The notes under the pieces are model-generated. The model was not told where the DNA came from. It worked only from the letters and a program-made list of their open reading frames with translations, and searched no databases. Shown here one piece after another: positions 44,061 to 53,465 of a stretch of 64,000 bases of DNA. Position numbers and translations under genes: made by a program. This stretch comes from Flavobacteriaceae bacterium UBA7302. Lineage in GTDB: Bacteria; Bacteroidota; Bacteroidia; Flavobacteriales; Flavobacteriaceae. The number at the start of each line of letters is the position of its first letter. The stretch's first letter is position 1. The stretch covers positions 1 to 64,000 of the forward strand of contig DKQS01000006.1 in assembly GCA_002471825.1 (NCBI GenBank), written 5' to 3'.

Positions 44061-46604
44061 ATGAATAAAAAAATTACGCTATTACTTTTACTCTCAGTAA
44101 CAATTATTTGCGCTCAGAAAAAACAATCTCTCGATTATAAATTTGCCGCACAAAAAAAATCGGCAAACTTCTTTGAAACTGTAAAACAAAAGCAAGAAGA
44201 ATTTAAAACTTTAGATCTTTCCATTCGAAAAAACTTGAAAGCCTATAAACATTTTTTCAGATGGGCTTCTTTTTGGAAAGACCGTGTTGATGAAAACGGA
44301 AACTTTCCGCTAGCGAATCAAGGATATTACAACATAGGAATTCTGGATAAAGATGGTAAATTAAAGAATGTTAACGCTTATCAATCAAGATCATCTGCCG
44401 AAAACTGGACAAATGTTGGTCCGCAAGGTTTGCCAGAACCAAACGGGTATTCCAATCCACCTCAAATGGGTAGATTGAATACCTTATTGAGAATTAAACA
44501 TCCAACGGATAGAAATCAAGATGTTTTGTTTGTTGCCGCTCCTAATGGAGGCGTTTGGAAATCTACGGATGGTGGTGCAAACTGGGCTCCTAAACTCGAC
44601 AATGTTGCGGGTATTGGGGTTACGGATATCAAAACTACTCCCGACGCTACCTTTGCGAATTACACCACAAAACCCATTTACGTTTCAACCGGAGATTATG
44701 ACGGAACCAATGTGATGTCCATAGGTGTTTTAAAATCTACGGACGGTGGAGAAACCTTTAACTCAACGGGCTTATCTTTTGCTGAAAGTGCAGGTCAAGT
44801 TTTAGGAGAGCTCATTGTACATGACGATAATACTGTTTTAGTCGGTGCTCCAGAGGGAGTAAAGATAACAACTGATGGAGGGACCACATGGAATGATAGT
44901 TTCGATGCCGGATATGGAAATGCATCTTTTGGAAGAGTTGCTATAAGTGGAACCAAAGCCATGTATACAGGATACTTTGATGTGATTTATACCAATGATT
45001 ACACACAGGGAGGATGGAATTTTGTTATTACCAATAATGACTTTGGTAAATATGCTGTAACCGTCGGAGAAGATGGTAACTTCTACGTACAAGATAAAGA
45101 AGGTCAAATCAGTAAATTCGATGACACCAATAATACTTTCGCTACGTTTGGTTCAAAAACAACTGGATACGATCCACAACAAGGTTTTAATCAAACCTTA
45201 ATTGTAATGAATAATTTGGTCTTGAGTGGTGAAGTAAATGCAAAACACTCTAATGATAATGGGTCTACATGGTATAACTCCATAAATGGGTATTGGAGTG
45301 ATAATACCTCAGATGGAAATTATATGCATTCCGATCACCATGGAATGGGAAAATTAGATGGAACTTATGAATTTTGGAGTACCAATGACGGTGGTTTAAG
45401 TTATGTAGATTATGGTAATGATCCAACCAATCAAAAACCTACAATAACCTACAAATCAGATAAAGTTATCGTTACACAATCGTATTCAGTAGCCATCAAT
45501 CCAAGCGCAAATGACGATGCTTATCTAATTGCAAATCAGGATAATGATTCCTTCAGTAAAATTAACGGGACATGGTATTCTGTAGCTATGGGAGATGGAA
45601 TTCAGTCTGCTATTGACTATAACGATTCGAGTATTCGATATACAGCAAATCAAAACGGATATTTAGTTCAGTCGAAGACAGGTTTTGTAGGAGAACTCGG
45701 TGGAAATGGAAAAAATGTATCCGTGCCTGGGGCAAGTTTTTACTTCCCAATGGAAATGAATAAAACCAATCCAAAGATTTTATACGCAGGAGGAGACGAG
45801 GTGTATAAAATTGAAGATAATGATGTGAGTTTAACCATTGCAACTACAAATTCTGGTGTCGGTAATGTGACTGATATCGCAACGCACGGTAATGGAATTT
45901 TGGCATCCGGAGCAAATGGTTTACGATTTTCGTCAGATGGTGGAGCAAATTGGTCTACGCCTTCTGGAAATCCAGGGACAATCAATTCTGTAGATTTTGA
46001 TGCATCCGATAATAACATCATTTATGCTACAATTGGAGGTTATACAGCGAATCAAAAGGTGTTTAAATCTACGGATGGCGGAAATACGTTTACCAACATT
46101 TCTGGAGATATGCCAAACCTTGTAATGAAAGAGGTTATGTTAAAACAAGGGCAGTCGTCAGAATACTTATTTGTTGCCACAGAATTGGGCGTGTACTTCA
46201 CGAAGAATGGCGGAACCAATTGGGAAAAATTAGGTAACGGTTTACCAATGGTAGATGTTAGAGATATTGAGATACATTATACCAATGACAAGCTAGTTGC
46301 GGCTACTTTTGGTAGAGGATTGTGGGAAATTAATATTGCAAATGCTACCCTATCTGACGATACGGATTCAGAGTTAACAGGAGTTTCTGTATATCCGAAT
46401 CCAAGTTCAGATAGAATTAATATCAGCATTCAAAATGCAGGAGATTACGAATACTTAATTTATAATGTTGTCGGTGGAATTGTTCAACGAGGAAAGTTAT
46501 CGGGCAGCAATACCATTGATATTTCGAATTTAAGCAGTCAAATGTACGTATTGAAGGTATTTGGTCAGAATTCGAGCTTCACCCAGAAAATAATTAAAAA
46601 TTAA
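44061..46604 (+). CDS. T9SS-sorted Asp-box beta-propeller protein
   Basis: An 847-residue secreted protein with a signal peptide (MNKKITLLLLLSVTIICAQ). It has an N-terminal basic helical region (about residues 25-100), then a beta-propeller body with at least six Asp-box repeats (KSTDGGANW, KSTDGGETF, ITTDGGTTW, SSDGGANW, KSTDGGNTF, TKNGGTNW). A T9SS type A sorting domain (SVYPNPSSDRI ... FTQKIIKN) ends it. Similar in plan to the protein at 20524-22908 but divergent. A glycosidase of the sialidase or xyloglucanase type cannot be excluded; no catalytic triad was recognised. The gene is followed after 2 bases by a lipoprotein gene. Confidence 0.85.
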   Translation: MNKKITLLLLLSVTIICAQKKQSLDYKFAAQKKSANFFETVKQKQEEFKTLDLSIRKNLKAYKHFFRWASFWKDRVDENGNFPLANQGYYNIGILDKDGKLKNVNAYQSRSSAENWTNVGPQGLPEPNGYSNPPQMGRLNTLLRIKHPTDRNQDVLFVAAPNGGVWKSTDGGANWAPKLDNVAGIGVTDIKTTPDATFANYTTKPIYVSTGDYDGTNVMSIGVLKSTDGGETFNSTGLSFAESAGQVLGELIVHDDNTVLVGAPEGVKITTDGGTTWNDSFDAGYGNASFGRVAISGTKAMYTGYFDVIYTNDYTQGGWNFVITNNDFGKYAVTVGEDGNFYVQDKEGQISKFDDTNNTFATFGSKTTGYDPQQGFNQTLIVMNNLVLSGEVNAKHSNDNGSTWYNSINGYWSDNTSDGNYMHSDHHGMGKLDGTYEFWSTNDGGLSYVDYGNDPTNQKPTITYKSDKVIVTQSYSVAINPSANDDAYLIANQDNDSFSKINGTWYSVAMGDGIQSAIDYNDSSIRYTANQNGYLVQSKTGFVGELGGNGKNVSVPGASFYFPMEMNKTNPKILYAGGDEVYKIEDNDVSLTIATTNSGVGNVTDIATHGNGILASGANGLRFSSDGGANWSTPSGNPGTINSVDFDASDNNIIYATIGGYTANQKVFKSTDGGNTFTNISGDMPNLVMKEVMLKQGQSSEYLFVATELGVYFTKNGGTNWEKLGNGLPMVDVRDIEIHYTNDKLVAATFGRGLWEINIANATLSDDTDSELTGVSVYPNPSSDRINISIQNAGDYEYLIYNVVGGIVQRGKLSGSNTIDISNLSSQMYVLKVFGQNSSFTQKIIKN

Positions 46605-46606
46605 TT

Positions 46607-47011
46607 ATGAGATTTCTTGTATTGCTTTTTATACTGGCTATGGGGTGCAAGTCTGTAGATATTGGCCAAGCTACTAAGATGAAGGTGCTTAAAGGTAATC
46701 CGAATGGAACAGATTATGTGAATTATGAAGTTTCTGTTACTTCCGACGTGGATTTTACGATTGAAAAACTTCATTTCAAGGGCAAGGATAAACCGATAAA
46801 TTTTTACTACAAAGACAAAGCCACTGGTAAATCTTCCTATGATTTATTGAATCCTTTTCCTAAAGGATCGTATGCACTACTCTTTAAGGTTGAAGGGATT
46901 GAAAAATTTGAAGTAACAGATTATATAATTATCACCTATTCGGTAGATGGTAAAACCAATCTGCAAGAGCTGATGGTTACTCCGATCGTCAATCCAAAAA
47001 TGAATCGGTAA
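46607..47011 (+). CDS. Hypothetical lipoprotein
   Basis: A 134-residue protein with a lipobox AMGC (Cys14) and a beta-rich remainder (YEVSVTSDVDFTIEKLHFKG; YIIITYSVDGKTN). I do not recognise the family. It begins 2 bases after the stop of the T9SS propeller gene and ends at a strong terminator, so the two form one transcript and may act together at the envelope. Confidence 0.75.
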   Translation: MRFLVLLFILAMGCKSVDIGQATKMKVLKGNPNGTDYVNYEVSVTSDVDFTIEKLHFKGKDKPINFYYKDKATGKSSYDLLNPFPKGSYALLFKVEGIEKFEVTDYIIITYSVDGKTNLQELMVTPIVNPKMNR

Positions 47012-47029
47012 TCCAAACAAAATGTTAAC

Positions 47030-47061
47030 AAATGCTCAAAATGAAAATTTTGAGCATTTTT
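47030..47061 (+). terminator. Rho-independent terminator
   Basis: Perfect 13-base stem AAATGCTCAAAAT (47030-47042) / ATTTTGAGCATTT (47047-47059) with a GAAA loop, followed by T residues. It ends the propeller-lipoprotein transcript. Confidence 0.85.
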
Positions 47062-47181
47062 GTGTAACAATTTTAATTCGTAGTCGTCCTATGGGTGTAT
47101 TCTAAGAATTGGGCTTTTAACATTTAATTAGTACGCAAGAAATAGCCCATTGGGTACTTTAGCATACAAATAGACTAACCT

Positions 47182-47874
47182 ATGATTAAAATCGAAAACC
47201 TACACAAGTCTTATCCGATCGGGAAAGATTCTTTACACGTTTTAAAAGGTCTTGACTTACACATTAAAGAAGGTGAATTTGTTTCCATTATGGGATCATC
47301 GGGTTCAGGAAAATCAACCTTGTTAAACATTGTTGGTCTTTTGGATACACACGATGAAGGGAAGTATTACCTAAATGGACAACTCATCAAAGACTTGAAT
47401 GAAAAGAAGGCAGCTATTTTAAGAAATAAATTTCTAGGTTTTGTATTTCAATCGTTCAATTTGATTTCTTACAAAACAGCTTTAGAAAACGTAGCACTTC
47501 CTCTTTACTACAAAGGAATGGGAAGAAAAGAACGTTTAAAAATAGCTTTGGAATATTTGGAAAAGGTTGGTTTAAAAGATTGGGCCGAACATTTACCGAA
47601 TGAATTGTCTGGTGGACAAAAACAAAGAGTTGCCATTGCCAGAGCCTTGGTGACCAAACCAAAAGTGGTTTTGGCCGATGAACCTACAGGAGCTCTTGAT
47701 TCAACAACCACCGACTCGGTAATGGATTTATTGAAAGAGATCAACGACGAGGGGATGACTGTTTTTGTAATTACCCACGAAGAAGAAGTTGCGGCACAAA
47801 CCAAGCGAATCGTAAGATTGCGCGATGGTGTAATCATTTCTGACAAACTAACCCAACAAGCCAAAGCCGTTTAA
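47182..47874 (+). CDS. ABC transporter ATP-binding protein, MacB/LolD type
   Basis: A 230-residue ATPase of the MacB/LolD/FtsE subfamily. Walker A GSSGSGKST (residues 38-46), Q-loop FVFQSFNL, signature LSGGQKQRVAIARAL, Walker B VVLADEPTGALD and the H-loop His in VITHEEE are all intact. It energises the two following permease genes (gap 1 base). Substrate unknown: MacB-type systems export antibiotics, peptides or outer-membrane components by a mechanotransmission mechanism. Confidence 0.93.
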   Translation: MIKIENLHKSYPIGKDSLHVLKGLDLHIKEGEFVSIMGSSGSGKSTLLNIVGLLDTHDEGKYYLNGQLIKDLNEKKAAILRNKFLGFVFQSFNLISYKTALENVALPLYYKGMGRKERLKIALEYLEKVGLKDWAEHLPNELSGGQKQRVAIARALVTKPKVVLADEPTGALDSTTTDSVMDLLKEINDEGMTVFVITHEEEVAAQTKRIVRLRDGVIISDKLTQQAKAV

Positions 47875-47875
47875 T

Positions 47876-49108
47876 ATGTTTGATTTAGATCGTTGGAGAG
47901 AAATATTTCAAAGCATCAATAAGAACAAACTTCGTTCTGCATTATCAGGCTTTACTGTGGCATTTGCCATTCTATTATTCACCCTTTTATTTGGGATCGT
48001 TAGTGGGTTAAGTAACACCTTTAAAGACGCTTTTGTCGACGATGCTCAGAACTCCATGTTCGTTAGGGTTTGGAGAACAACAAAACCATTCAAAGGATTG
48101 CAAAAGGGTAGAGCAATTCAATTGACGAATGAAGAATATAATTATGTTACGGATGAATACGGCAAAAAGATTCAGTTTAAAACAGCCCGTATTTATAAAA
48201 ACTTCAACATAAAGTACCGAAACAAGGCCAATAATTACAACGTTAGAGCCGTTCATCCGGACCATCAATATTTGGAAAAAACGAAGGTCTATGAAGGTCG
48301 TTATTTGATAGGAAGGGATTTAAAAGAAAAAGCAAAGGTTATTGTCATTGGAAGGTTGATTAAAGAAGATCTTTTTGGTGAGAGACCAGCTCTTGGAAAG
48401 CGATTGAACGTAAACGGAATCTCCTATAAAATAGTGGGTATTTACTCTGATGATGGAGGTGACAATGAAGAAAGAATCGCCTACATTCCAGTGACAACCG
48501 CTCAAATGATTTATGGGAACAACGATCATATTAGTCAGATATTTTTGGGATACAATCCGAATTTGAACCTCGATCAGGCGGTGGCCTTCGGAAACCAATT
48601 AGAGCGTGATTTACGAAAGAAATTAGACATACACCCTGATGATCAAAGTGCTTTGTCCGTAAGAAACATGGCGGAAGCAAATAAGAATGTTGGTCAATTT
48701 ATGGGAATCCTTTATGCAATTGTAATTTTAGTAGGATCAGGAACTTTGATTGCAGGTATCATTGGTATCAGTAACATCATGATTTTCATAATTAAAGAAC
48801 GTACCAAGGAGTTTGGTATTAGAAAGGCACTTGGAGCCAAGCCGTCTTCAATAGTGGCCATGGTGGTTCAAGAATCCATTTTGATTACAACCATTGCAGG
48901 TTATTTAGGATTATCTCTAGGGACTTATATCTTGAGCCTCATCGGAGATAGTTTGGAAGATGATTACTTTATAAAGGATCCAAGTGTAAGTCCGACCATT
49001 GTAGTGGGTGCTACCATTGTACTCATCATTGCAGGTCTAATTGCAGGTTATTTGCCTGCAAAGAAAGCAGCGAATATTAAACCTATTGTAGCCTTAAGCG
49101 CCGATTAA
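47876..49108 (+). CDS. MacB-type ABC permease 1
   Basis: A 410-residue permease with one N-terminal membrane helix (about 20-45), a large periplasmic MacB_PCD domain, and a C-terminal FtsX domain with three helices (about 275-400; ISNIMIFIIKERTKEFGIRKALGA is the coupling-helix motif). It is paralogous to the next gene, and the two presumably make a heterodimer with the preceding ATPase. Confidence 0.92.
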   Translation: MFDLDRWREIFQSINKNKLRSALSGFTVAFAILLFTLLFGIVSGLSNTFKDAFVDDAQNSMFVRVWRTTKPFKGLQKGRAIQLTNEEYNYVTDEYGKKIQFKTARIYKNFNIKYRNKANNYNVRAVHPDHQYLEKTKVYEGRYLIGRDLKEKAKVIVIGRLIKEDLFGERPALGKRLNVNGISYKIVGIYSDDGGDNEERIAYIPVTTAQMIYGNNDHISQIFLGYNPNLNLDQAVAFGNQLERDLRKKLDIHPDDQSALSVRNMAEANKNVGQFMGILYAIVILVGSGTLIAGIIGISNIMIFIIKERTKEFGIRKALGAKPSSIVAMVVQESILITTIAGYLGLSLGTYILSLIGDSLEDDYFIKDPSVSPTIVVGATIVLIIAGLIAGYLPAKKAANIKPIVALSAD

Positions 49109-49110
49109 TT

Positions 49111-50355
49111 ATGAAGTTTATTTTTGATTCAGATTCGTGGCAAGAGATTTACGGAAGTATCCGTAAAAACAAAATCAGAACAGTGATTACCATCATTGGG
49201 GTGCTTTGGGGTATATTCCTTTTGGTTGTGCTATTGGGTGCAGCAAGAGGTATGGAAAATGGGTTCACAAAATTATTTGGTGATTTTGCTACCAACAGCG
49301 TTTTTGTTTGGACACAATCTACCGATACACCATTCAAAGGCTACCAAAAGGGTAGGAGATTCCGATTGACGGATTCAGATATCGAGGTTTTGAAATCGGA
49401 ATATTCAGATGAGATTAAATTCTTAGCACCAAGAAATCAGACCAATAATTTATTGGTTCACGACTTTAAATCAAGTAATTACAAGGTTAGTGGTGATTAT
49501 CCGGTTTTAGACAAAATCCAGAAGAAGAAATTGCTTTACGGAAGATTTTTAAACGAGAATGACATCCTATCCTACGCAAAAGTTACTGTGATTTCAGAAG
49601 ATATGTACAAGCAGCTTTTTGACAAGGGTGAAGAGGCAATTGGACAGTACATTAAAATCAACGCCATAAACTATAAGGTTGTTGGAGTATATGGATCGTC
49701 TAATGGTATAGATTTAGATGGAGATACAGCGTACATTCCATATTCAACTTTTAAGAAGGTATACAATACAGGAAATAAGGTCGACTGGATGGTAATTACT
49801 GCTGCTCCTGATGTAGATATTGAGCAAATGGAGAGCGATATTATATTGACTCTTAAGAGTTTACATAAAGTTCATCCGGATGACAAGAGAGCCTTCGGTT
49901 CGTTCAACTTAGGAACACAAATCGACAAATTAACCGGATTCCTAACGGGAATGCAGTTCTTAACCTGGTTTGTTGGGATAGCAACACTGATTGCAGGTGT
50001 TTTTGCCATCGGAAATATTCTTCTGATCACGGTAAAAGAACGAACAAAAGAAATTGGAATTCGTAGAGCTATCGGAGCAACTCCAGCAAGTATAAGACAA
50101 CAAATTATTTTAGAATCGGTGTTTTTAACAACAGTTGCCGGTATGCTGGGAATCATATTTGGAGGAAGTATTCTATTCGCTATTGATGCGGCATTTGGTC
50201 AGGGACCAGACGCAGCCTTGGTCAACCCGACCGTGAATATTCCAATCATATTGATTGCCTTTGCAACCCTAATAACTTTAGGAACCTTAATAGGTTTAAT
50301 CCCGGCTCACGTAGCAACTATTGTAAAACCCATAGAAGCATTAAGAGAAGAATAA
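49111..50355 (+). CDS. MacB-type ABC permease 2
   Basis: A 414-residue paralogue of the preceding permease with the same plan: helix at about 20-42, periplasmic MacB_PCD domain, and the FtsX domain (IGNILLITVKERTKEIGIRRAIGA). Two bases separate the genes. The shared motif PFKGxQKGRxxxLT in both periplasmic domains shows a common origin. Confidence 0.92.
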   Translation: MKFIFDSDSWQEIYGSIRKNKIRTVITIIGVLWGIFLLVVLLGAARGMENGFTKLFGDFATNSVFVWTQSTDTPFKGYQKGRRFRLTDSDIEVLKSEYSDEIKFLAPRNQTNNLLVHDFKSSNYKVSGDYPVLDKIQKKKLLYGRFLNENDILSYAKVTVISEDMYKQLFDKGEEAIGQYIKINAINYKVVGVYGSSNGIDLDGDTAYIPYSTFKKVYNTGNKVDWMVITAAPDVDIEQMESDIILTLKSLHKVHPDDKRAFGSFNLGTQIDKLTGFLTGMQFLTWFVGIATLIAGVFAIGNILLITVKERTKEIGIRRAIGATPASIRQQIILESVFLTTVAGMLGIIFGGSILFAIDAAFGQGPDAALVNPTVNIPIILIAFATLITLGTLIGLIPAHVATIVKPIEALREE

Positions 50356-50389
50356 TTAATCAACAAGAAAAATTTATTGAATAAAAATC

Positions 50390-51502
50390 ATGAGTAAAAG
50401 AGCAAAAATTATATTATTTATCGTGGGCGGCTTGTTCATCGCAGCCTTGATATGGTTTGGTAAGAAAAACCAAAAGAATATTATTACCTATGAAACAGAG
50501 ACACCATTTAAGACGAACATTGTTAAAAAGACAGTCGCTACTGGTACGGTAATACCTCTTGAGGAAATTGAAATCAAACCTCAAATCACAGGAATTATTG
50601 ATAAAATCCTTTTACTTGAAGGATCGAAAGTAAAAAAGGGTGATTTGATTGCCACAGTAAAGGTAATTCCGAATGAACAATCTTTGATTTCTGCGCGTGG
50701 TCGAGTGAACAATATTAAAATTCGATTGAACAATGCTAAAATTCAGTATGATCGAAATAAGAACTTGTTTGAAAAAGGAGTAATCTCAAGACAAGCTTTT
50801 GAAAATATCGAACTTTCTTATGATCAAGCTAAGCAAGATCTAGAAAATGCCCAGAATGACTATTTAATCATCAAGAGAGGTTCAGCTTTAGGCGGATCGG
50901 CAGCGAATACAAGTATTTTAGCTCAGATGTCAGGTACCATTTTGGAAATTCCAGTGAAGGAAGGAGATCAGGTGATTCAATCGAACAACTTTAACGCAGG
51001 AACGACCATTGCATCTATTGCAGATATGAGTAAAATGATTTTTGAAGGTAAGGTTGACGAATCTGAGGTAGGTAAACTCAAAACTGGTACTGATATTGAA
51101 GTTTCAATTGGAGCTATTGAAGGGAAAAAGTTTGGAGCAAAATTGAATTTCATCGCACCAAAGGGTACAGAAGAGGCTGGCGCAGTTCAGTTTAAAATCA
51201 AAGCGGACGTTTCTTTGAGCGACGATTATTATATCCGAGCTGGTTATAGTGCCAATGCAGATATCGTATTGGAGAAAAAAGATAGTGTTATGGCCATCAA
51301 AGAAGCCTTGTTAAAGTTTGATCAAAAAACTGAAGAGCCTTATGTAGAGGTGATGACTGGTGAAAACGAATTTGAAAAAAGGAAAGTGAAACTTGGAACT
51401 TCTGATGGGGTAAATGTTGAAATCCTGGAAGGACTTACCATGGATGATAAAATTAAAATTTGGAATAGAGCTTCAAAAGAAAAAGATGAAGACGACAAAT
51501 AA
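50390..51502 (+). CDS. MacA/HlyD-type periplasmic adaptor
   Basis: A 370-residue membrane-fusion protein with an N-terminal membrane anchor (about residues 5-22), a lipoyl/barrel-sandwich domain split around a coiled-coil hairpin (about 95-165), and a beta-barrel domain. GSKVKKGDLIATV and SGTILEIPVKEGDQVI are the two lipoyl halves. It would join the MacB-type pump to an outer-membrane channel; no TolC gene is in this operon, so the channel must be provided from elsewhere. An intrinsic terminator follows. Confidence 0.92.
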   Translation: MSKRAKIILFIVGGLFIAALIWFGKKNQKNIITYETETPFKTNIVKKTVATGTVIPLEEIEIKPQITGIIDKILLLEGSKVKKGDLIATVKVIPNEQSLISARGRVNNIKIRLNNAKIQYDRNKNLFEKGVISRQAFENIELSYDQAKQDLENAQNDYLIIKRGSALGGSAANTSILAQMSGTILEIPVKEGDQVIQSNNFNAGTTIASIADMSKMIFEGKVDESEVGKLKTGTDIEVSIGAIEGKKFGAKLNFIAPKGTEEAGAVQFKIKADVSLSDDYYIRAGYSANADIVLEKKDSVMAIKEALLKFDQKTEEPYVEVMTGENEFEKRKVKLGTSDGVNVEILEGLTMDDKIKIWNRASKEKDEDDK

Positions 51503-51507
51503 AAGCT

Positions 51508-51535
51508 AAAGCTCGCGAAAGCGAGCTTTTTTTTT
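51508..51535 (+). terminator. Terminator of ABC efflux operon
   Basis: AAAGCTCGC (51508-51516) / GCGAGCTTT (51521-51529) with a GAAA loop and a run of T to 51535. It overlaps the stop codon of the convergent DUF1853 gene by two bases. Confidence 0.85.
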
Positions 51536-52343
51536 ACCACCAAATTACGAAAGCCTTGGTGATTTGACCTTTCGGATGTTTTATCCAACACAATGGTGAA
51601 TAGTTCTTTTCATGAAACCCTTTTATTTCGTTCTTGATCTCCTTAAAGTTCAACCAATCAACAGCTACAGTAGGACTAATTAACCAATCCTTTTTATCCG
51701 GTATAAAGAACTTACAATTAGAAAATTTCTTTAACTCTTTATTACGAAGATAAATTCCAGAAATACAATCTTGGTTTAAAGTTTCGAACTGATAATCCAA
51801 ATTACTCAAGGGAAGAAATAATTGACATTTGAACAACACTTGCTGGTCACAATTTTGAACATCAAAACTTATAGACTTTAATTGCTCTTGCGTTTCCTCT
51901 AGAAATAATAAAGGAAGTTGGTGCTCTTCAATGCGATTGAGTTTTTCAACTAAGGAATCCCTATTATTCGGACCAATGCAATGTTCGATCTCATTGGTGC
52001 CTCTACCAAAATCTACAACGTAAAATTTGTAAGAGATTTCCAAGTGGATCGGCTTTTCATTTGCAACAAACAAACAATCGATTTCTCCCTGTGTTTGTTT
52101 ACCTTTTTGAATTTGAATATTCTCCTGAAGTTCTGTAATATGCTGTTGTTGTTGCAATGAGAAAAACACAAATTGTTCGATATATTTTCCCAATCTTAGA
52201 TTGTCTGTAATTTTACCTGAAAATTTATTGGGTGTTATCGGAAGGTCAAACTGTTGAATTCCTCTGACGGTTTTACCCTTCCATAGGTTTGAAGTTTTTA
52301 AAAAACCTTCATATCTACCTTGTGTTTTACGGTCTCTGTCCAT
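51534..52343 (-). CDS. DUF1853 family protein
   Basis: A 269-residue protein of the DUF1853 family. The core GEIDCLFVANEKPIHLEISYKFYV resembles a PD-(D/E)xK nuclease-like fold (conserved E-I-D and H-L-E-x-x-x-K), although no activity has been shown for the family to my knowledge. Starts MDRDRKTQGRYEGFL. Transcribed alone and divergent from the DUF2461 gene. Confidence 0.82.
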   Translation of the reverse strand: MDRDRKTQGRYEGFLKTSNLWKGKTVRGIQQFDLPITPNKFSGKITDNLRLGKYIEQFVFFSLQQQQHITELQENIQIQKGKQTQGEIDCLFVANEKPIHLEISYKFYVVDFGRGTNEIEHCIGPNNRDSLVEKLNRIEEHQLPLLFLEETQEQLKSISFDVQNCDQQVLFKCQLFLPLSNLDYQFETLNQDCISGIYLRNKELKKFSNCKFFIPDKKDWLISPTVAVDWLNFKEIKNEIKGFHEKNYSPLCWIKHPKGQITKAFVIWW

Positions 52344-52400
52344 TTGCGTCTTCGACGAAGTTACAATAGTATTTTGTAACTTCCCACTTTAATTATACCC

Positions 52401-53075
52401 ATGATTTTCGATAAAAAAAGCTTTCAATTTTTAAAAGCGCTCCAAAAGAATAACAACCGTGATTGGTTTGCAGATCATAAAGGAGACTATCAAAAAGCAC
52501 ATCAAAATGCAAAAGATGTGTTTGCAGCTATTCATCAGAGATTGCAGCAACACGATGAGATTGAAAAATCAAAGATGATGCGCATCTATCGTGATGTTCG
52601 TTTTTCAAAGGATAAAACTCCGTATAAACCCCAATTCGGGAATTCTTTCTCGCGACTCGGAAGAGAACTTCGTGGGGGTTATTTCATTCGAATCAAGCCA
52701 GGTGAATCGCTGATAGCTGGCGGATTCTGGGAACCGAATAAAGAAGATATCTTTCGGATTCGTAAAGAAATAGAAATGGATGCTTCCGAAATTCGAGATA
52801 TTCTTGCGGATGCTGAGTATCAGAAACATTTTGGAGGGGAATTCCACAGTTTTGGCGAATTAAAAACGGCTCCTCGGGGATTTGATAAAAACCATCCCGA
52901 TGTCGACTTACTTCGCAAAAAAGGGTATGTTGCTATTCGAAATTTTACCGATGCCGAAGTATTGTCCGATAATTTTATAGATGAGGTAGATGCTTCGTAT
53001 CAGGCGTTGAGACCATTCTTCAATCTGTTTAGTGACATTCTAACCACCAACCTTAATGGTGAATCAATTTTGTAA
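52401..53075 (+). CDS. DUF2461 (TIGR02453) family protein
   Basis: A 224-residue protein of the DUF2461/TIGR02453 family. Characteristic motifs are NNNRDWFADHKGDYQ, RIYRDVRFSKDKTPYKPQFG and a GGYFIRIKPGESLIAGGFW strand. Function unknown. It precedes the thioesterase gene by 3 bases, and the TRIC-like gene follows, so the three probably share an mRNA. Confidence 0.9.
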   Translation: MIFDKKSFQFLKALQKNNNRDWFADHKGDYQKAHQNAKDVFAAIHQRLQQHDEIEKSKMMRIYRDVRFSKDKTPYKPQFGNSFSRLGRELRGGYFIRIKPGESLIAGGFWEPNKEDIFRIRKEIEMDASEIRDILADAEYQKHFGGEFHSFGELKTAPRGFDKNHPDVDLLRKKGYVAIRNFTDAEVLSDNFIDEVDASYQALRPFFNLFSDILTTNLNGESIL

Positions 53076-53078
53076 GCA

Positions 53079-53465
53079 ATGTATTCGATCGAAATAGAGG
53101 TAATGGAAGAACATCTGGATGCGTTAAATCACGTCAACAATGCGGTCTATGTGAAATGGATGGAGGATGTAGCCGGTTCGCACTGGAAACACTTAACAAG
53201 AAATTACGATCTTGATCATTACATTTGGGTAGTGTTGCGTCATGAAATTGATTACAAAGCCCAAGCTACTCTAGGTGACGTCATTATTGGGAAGACGAGA
53301 GTAGGGGATTCAAAAGGGTTTACCTCCGAACGATTCATAGAGTTTTATAAAAATGATCAGTTGTTAGTGAAAGCCAAAACTACTTGGGCCATGCTCCATA
53401 GAAGTACCTACAAACCAGCCCGAATTCGGGAGGATGTCTTGCAGGTTTTAAATCCTGATAATTAA
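53079..53465 (+). CDS. Acyl-CoA thioesterase, hotdog (4HBT) fold
   Basis: A 128-residue single hotdog-domain protein of the YbgC/4HBT type. LDALNHVNNAVYVKWMEDVAGSHW is the active-site helix region (the usual catalytic Asp/Asn area), followed by DYKAQATLGDVIIGKTRV and a C-terminal strand TTWAMLHRST. It would hydrolyse acyl-CoA thioesters; chain length is unknown. Its stop codon overlaps the next start by one base (taATG). Confidence 0.87.
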   Translation: MYSIEIEVMEEHLDALNHVNNAVYVKWMEDVAGSHWKHLTRNYDLDHYIWVVLRHEIDYKAQATLGDVIIGKTRVGDSKGFTSERFIEFYKNDQLLVKAKTTWAMLHRSTYKPARIREDVLQVLNPDN

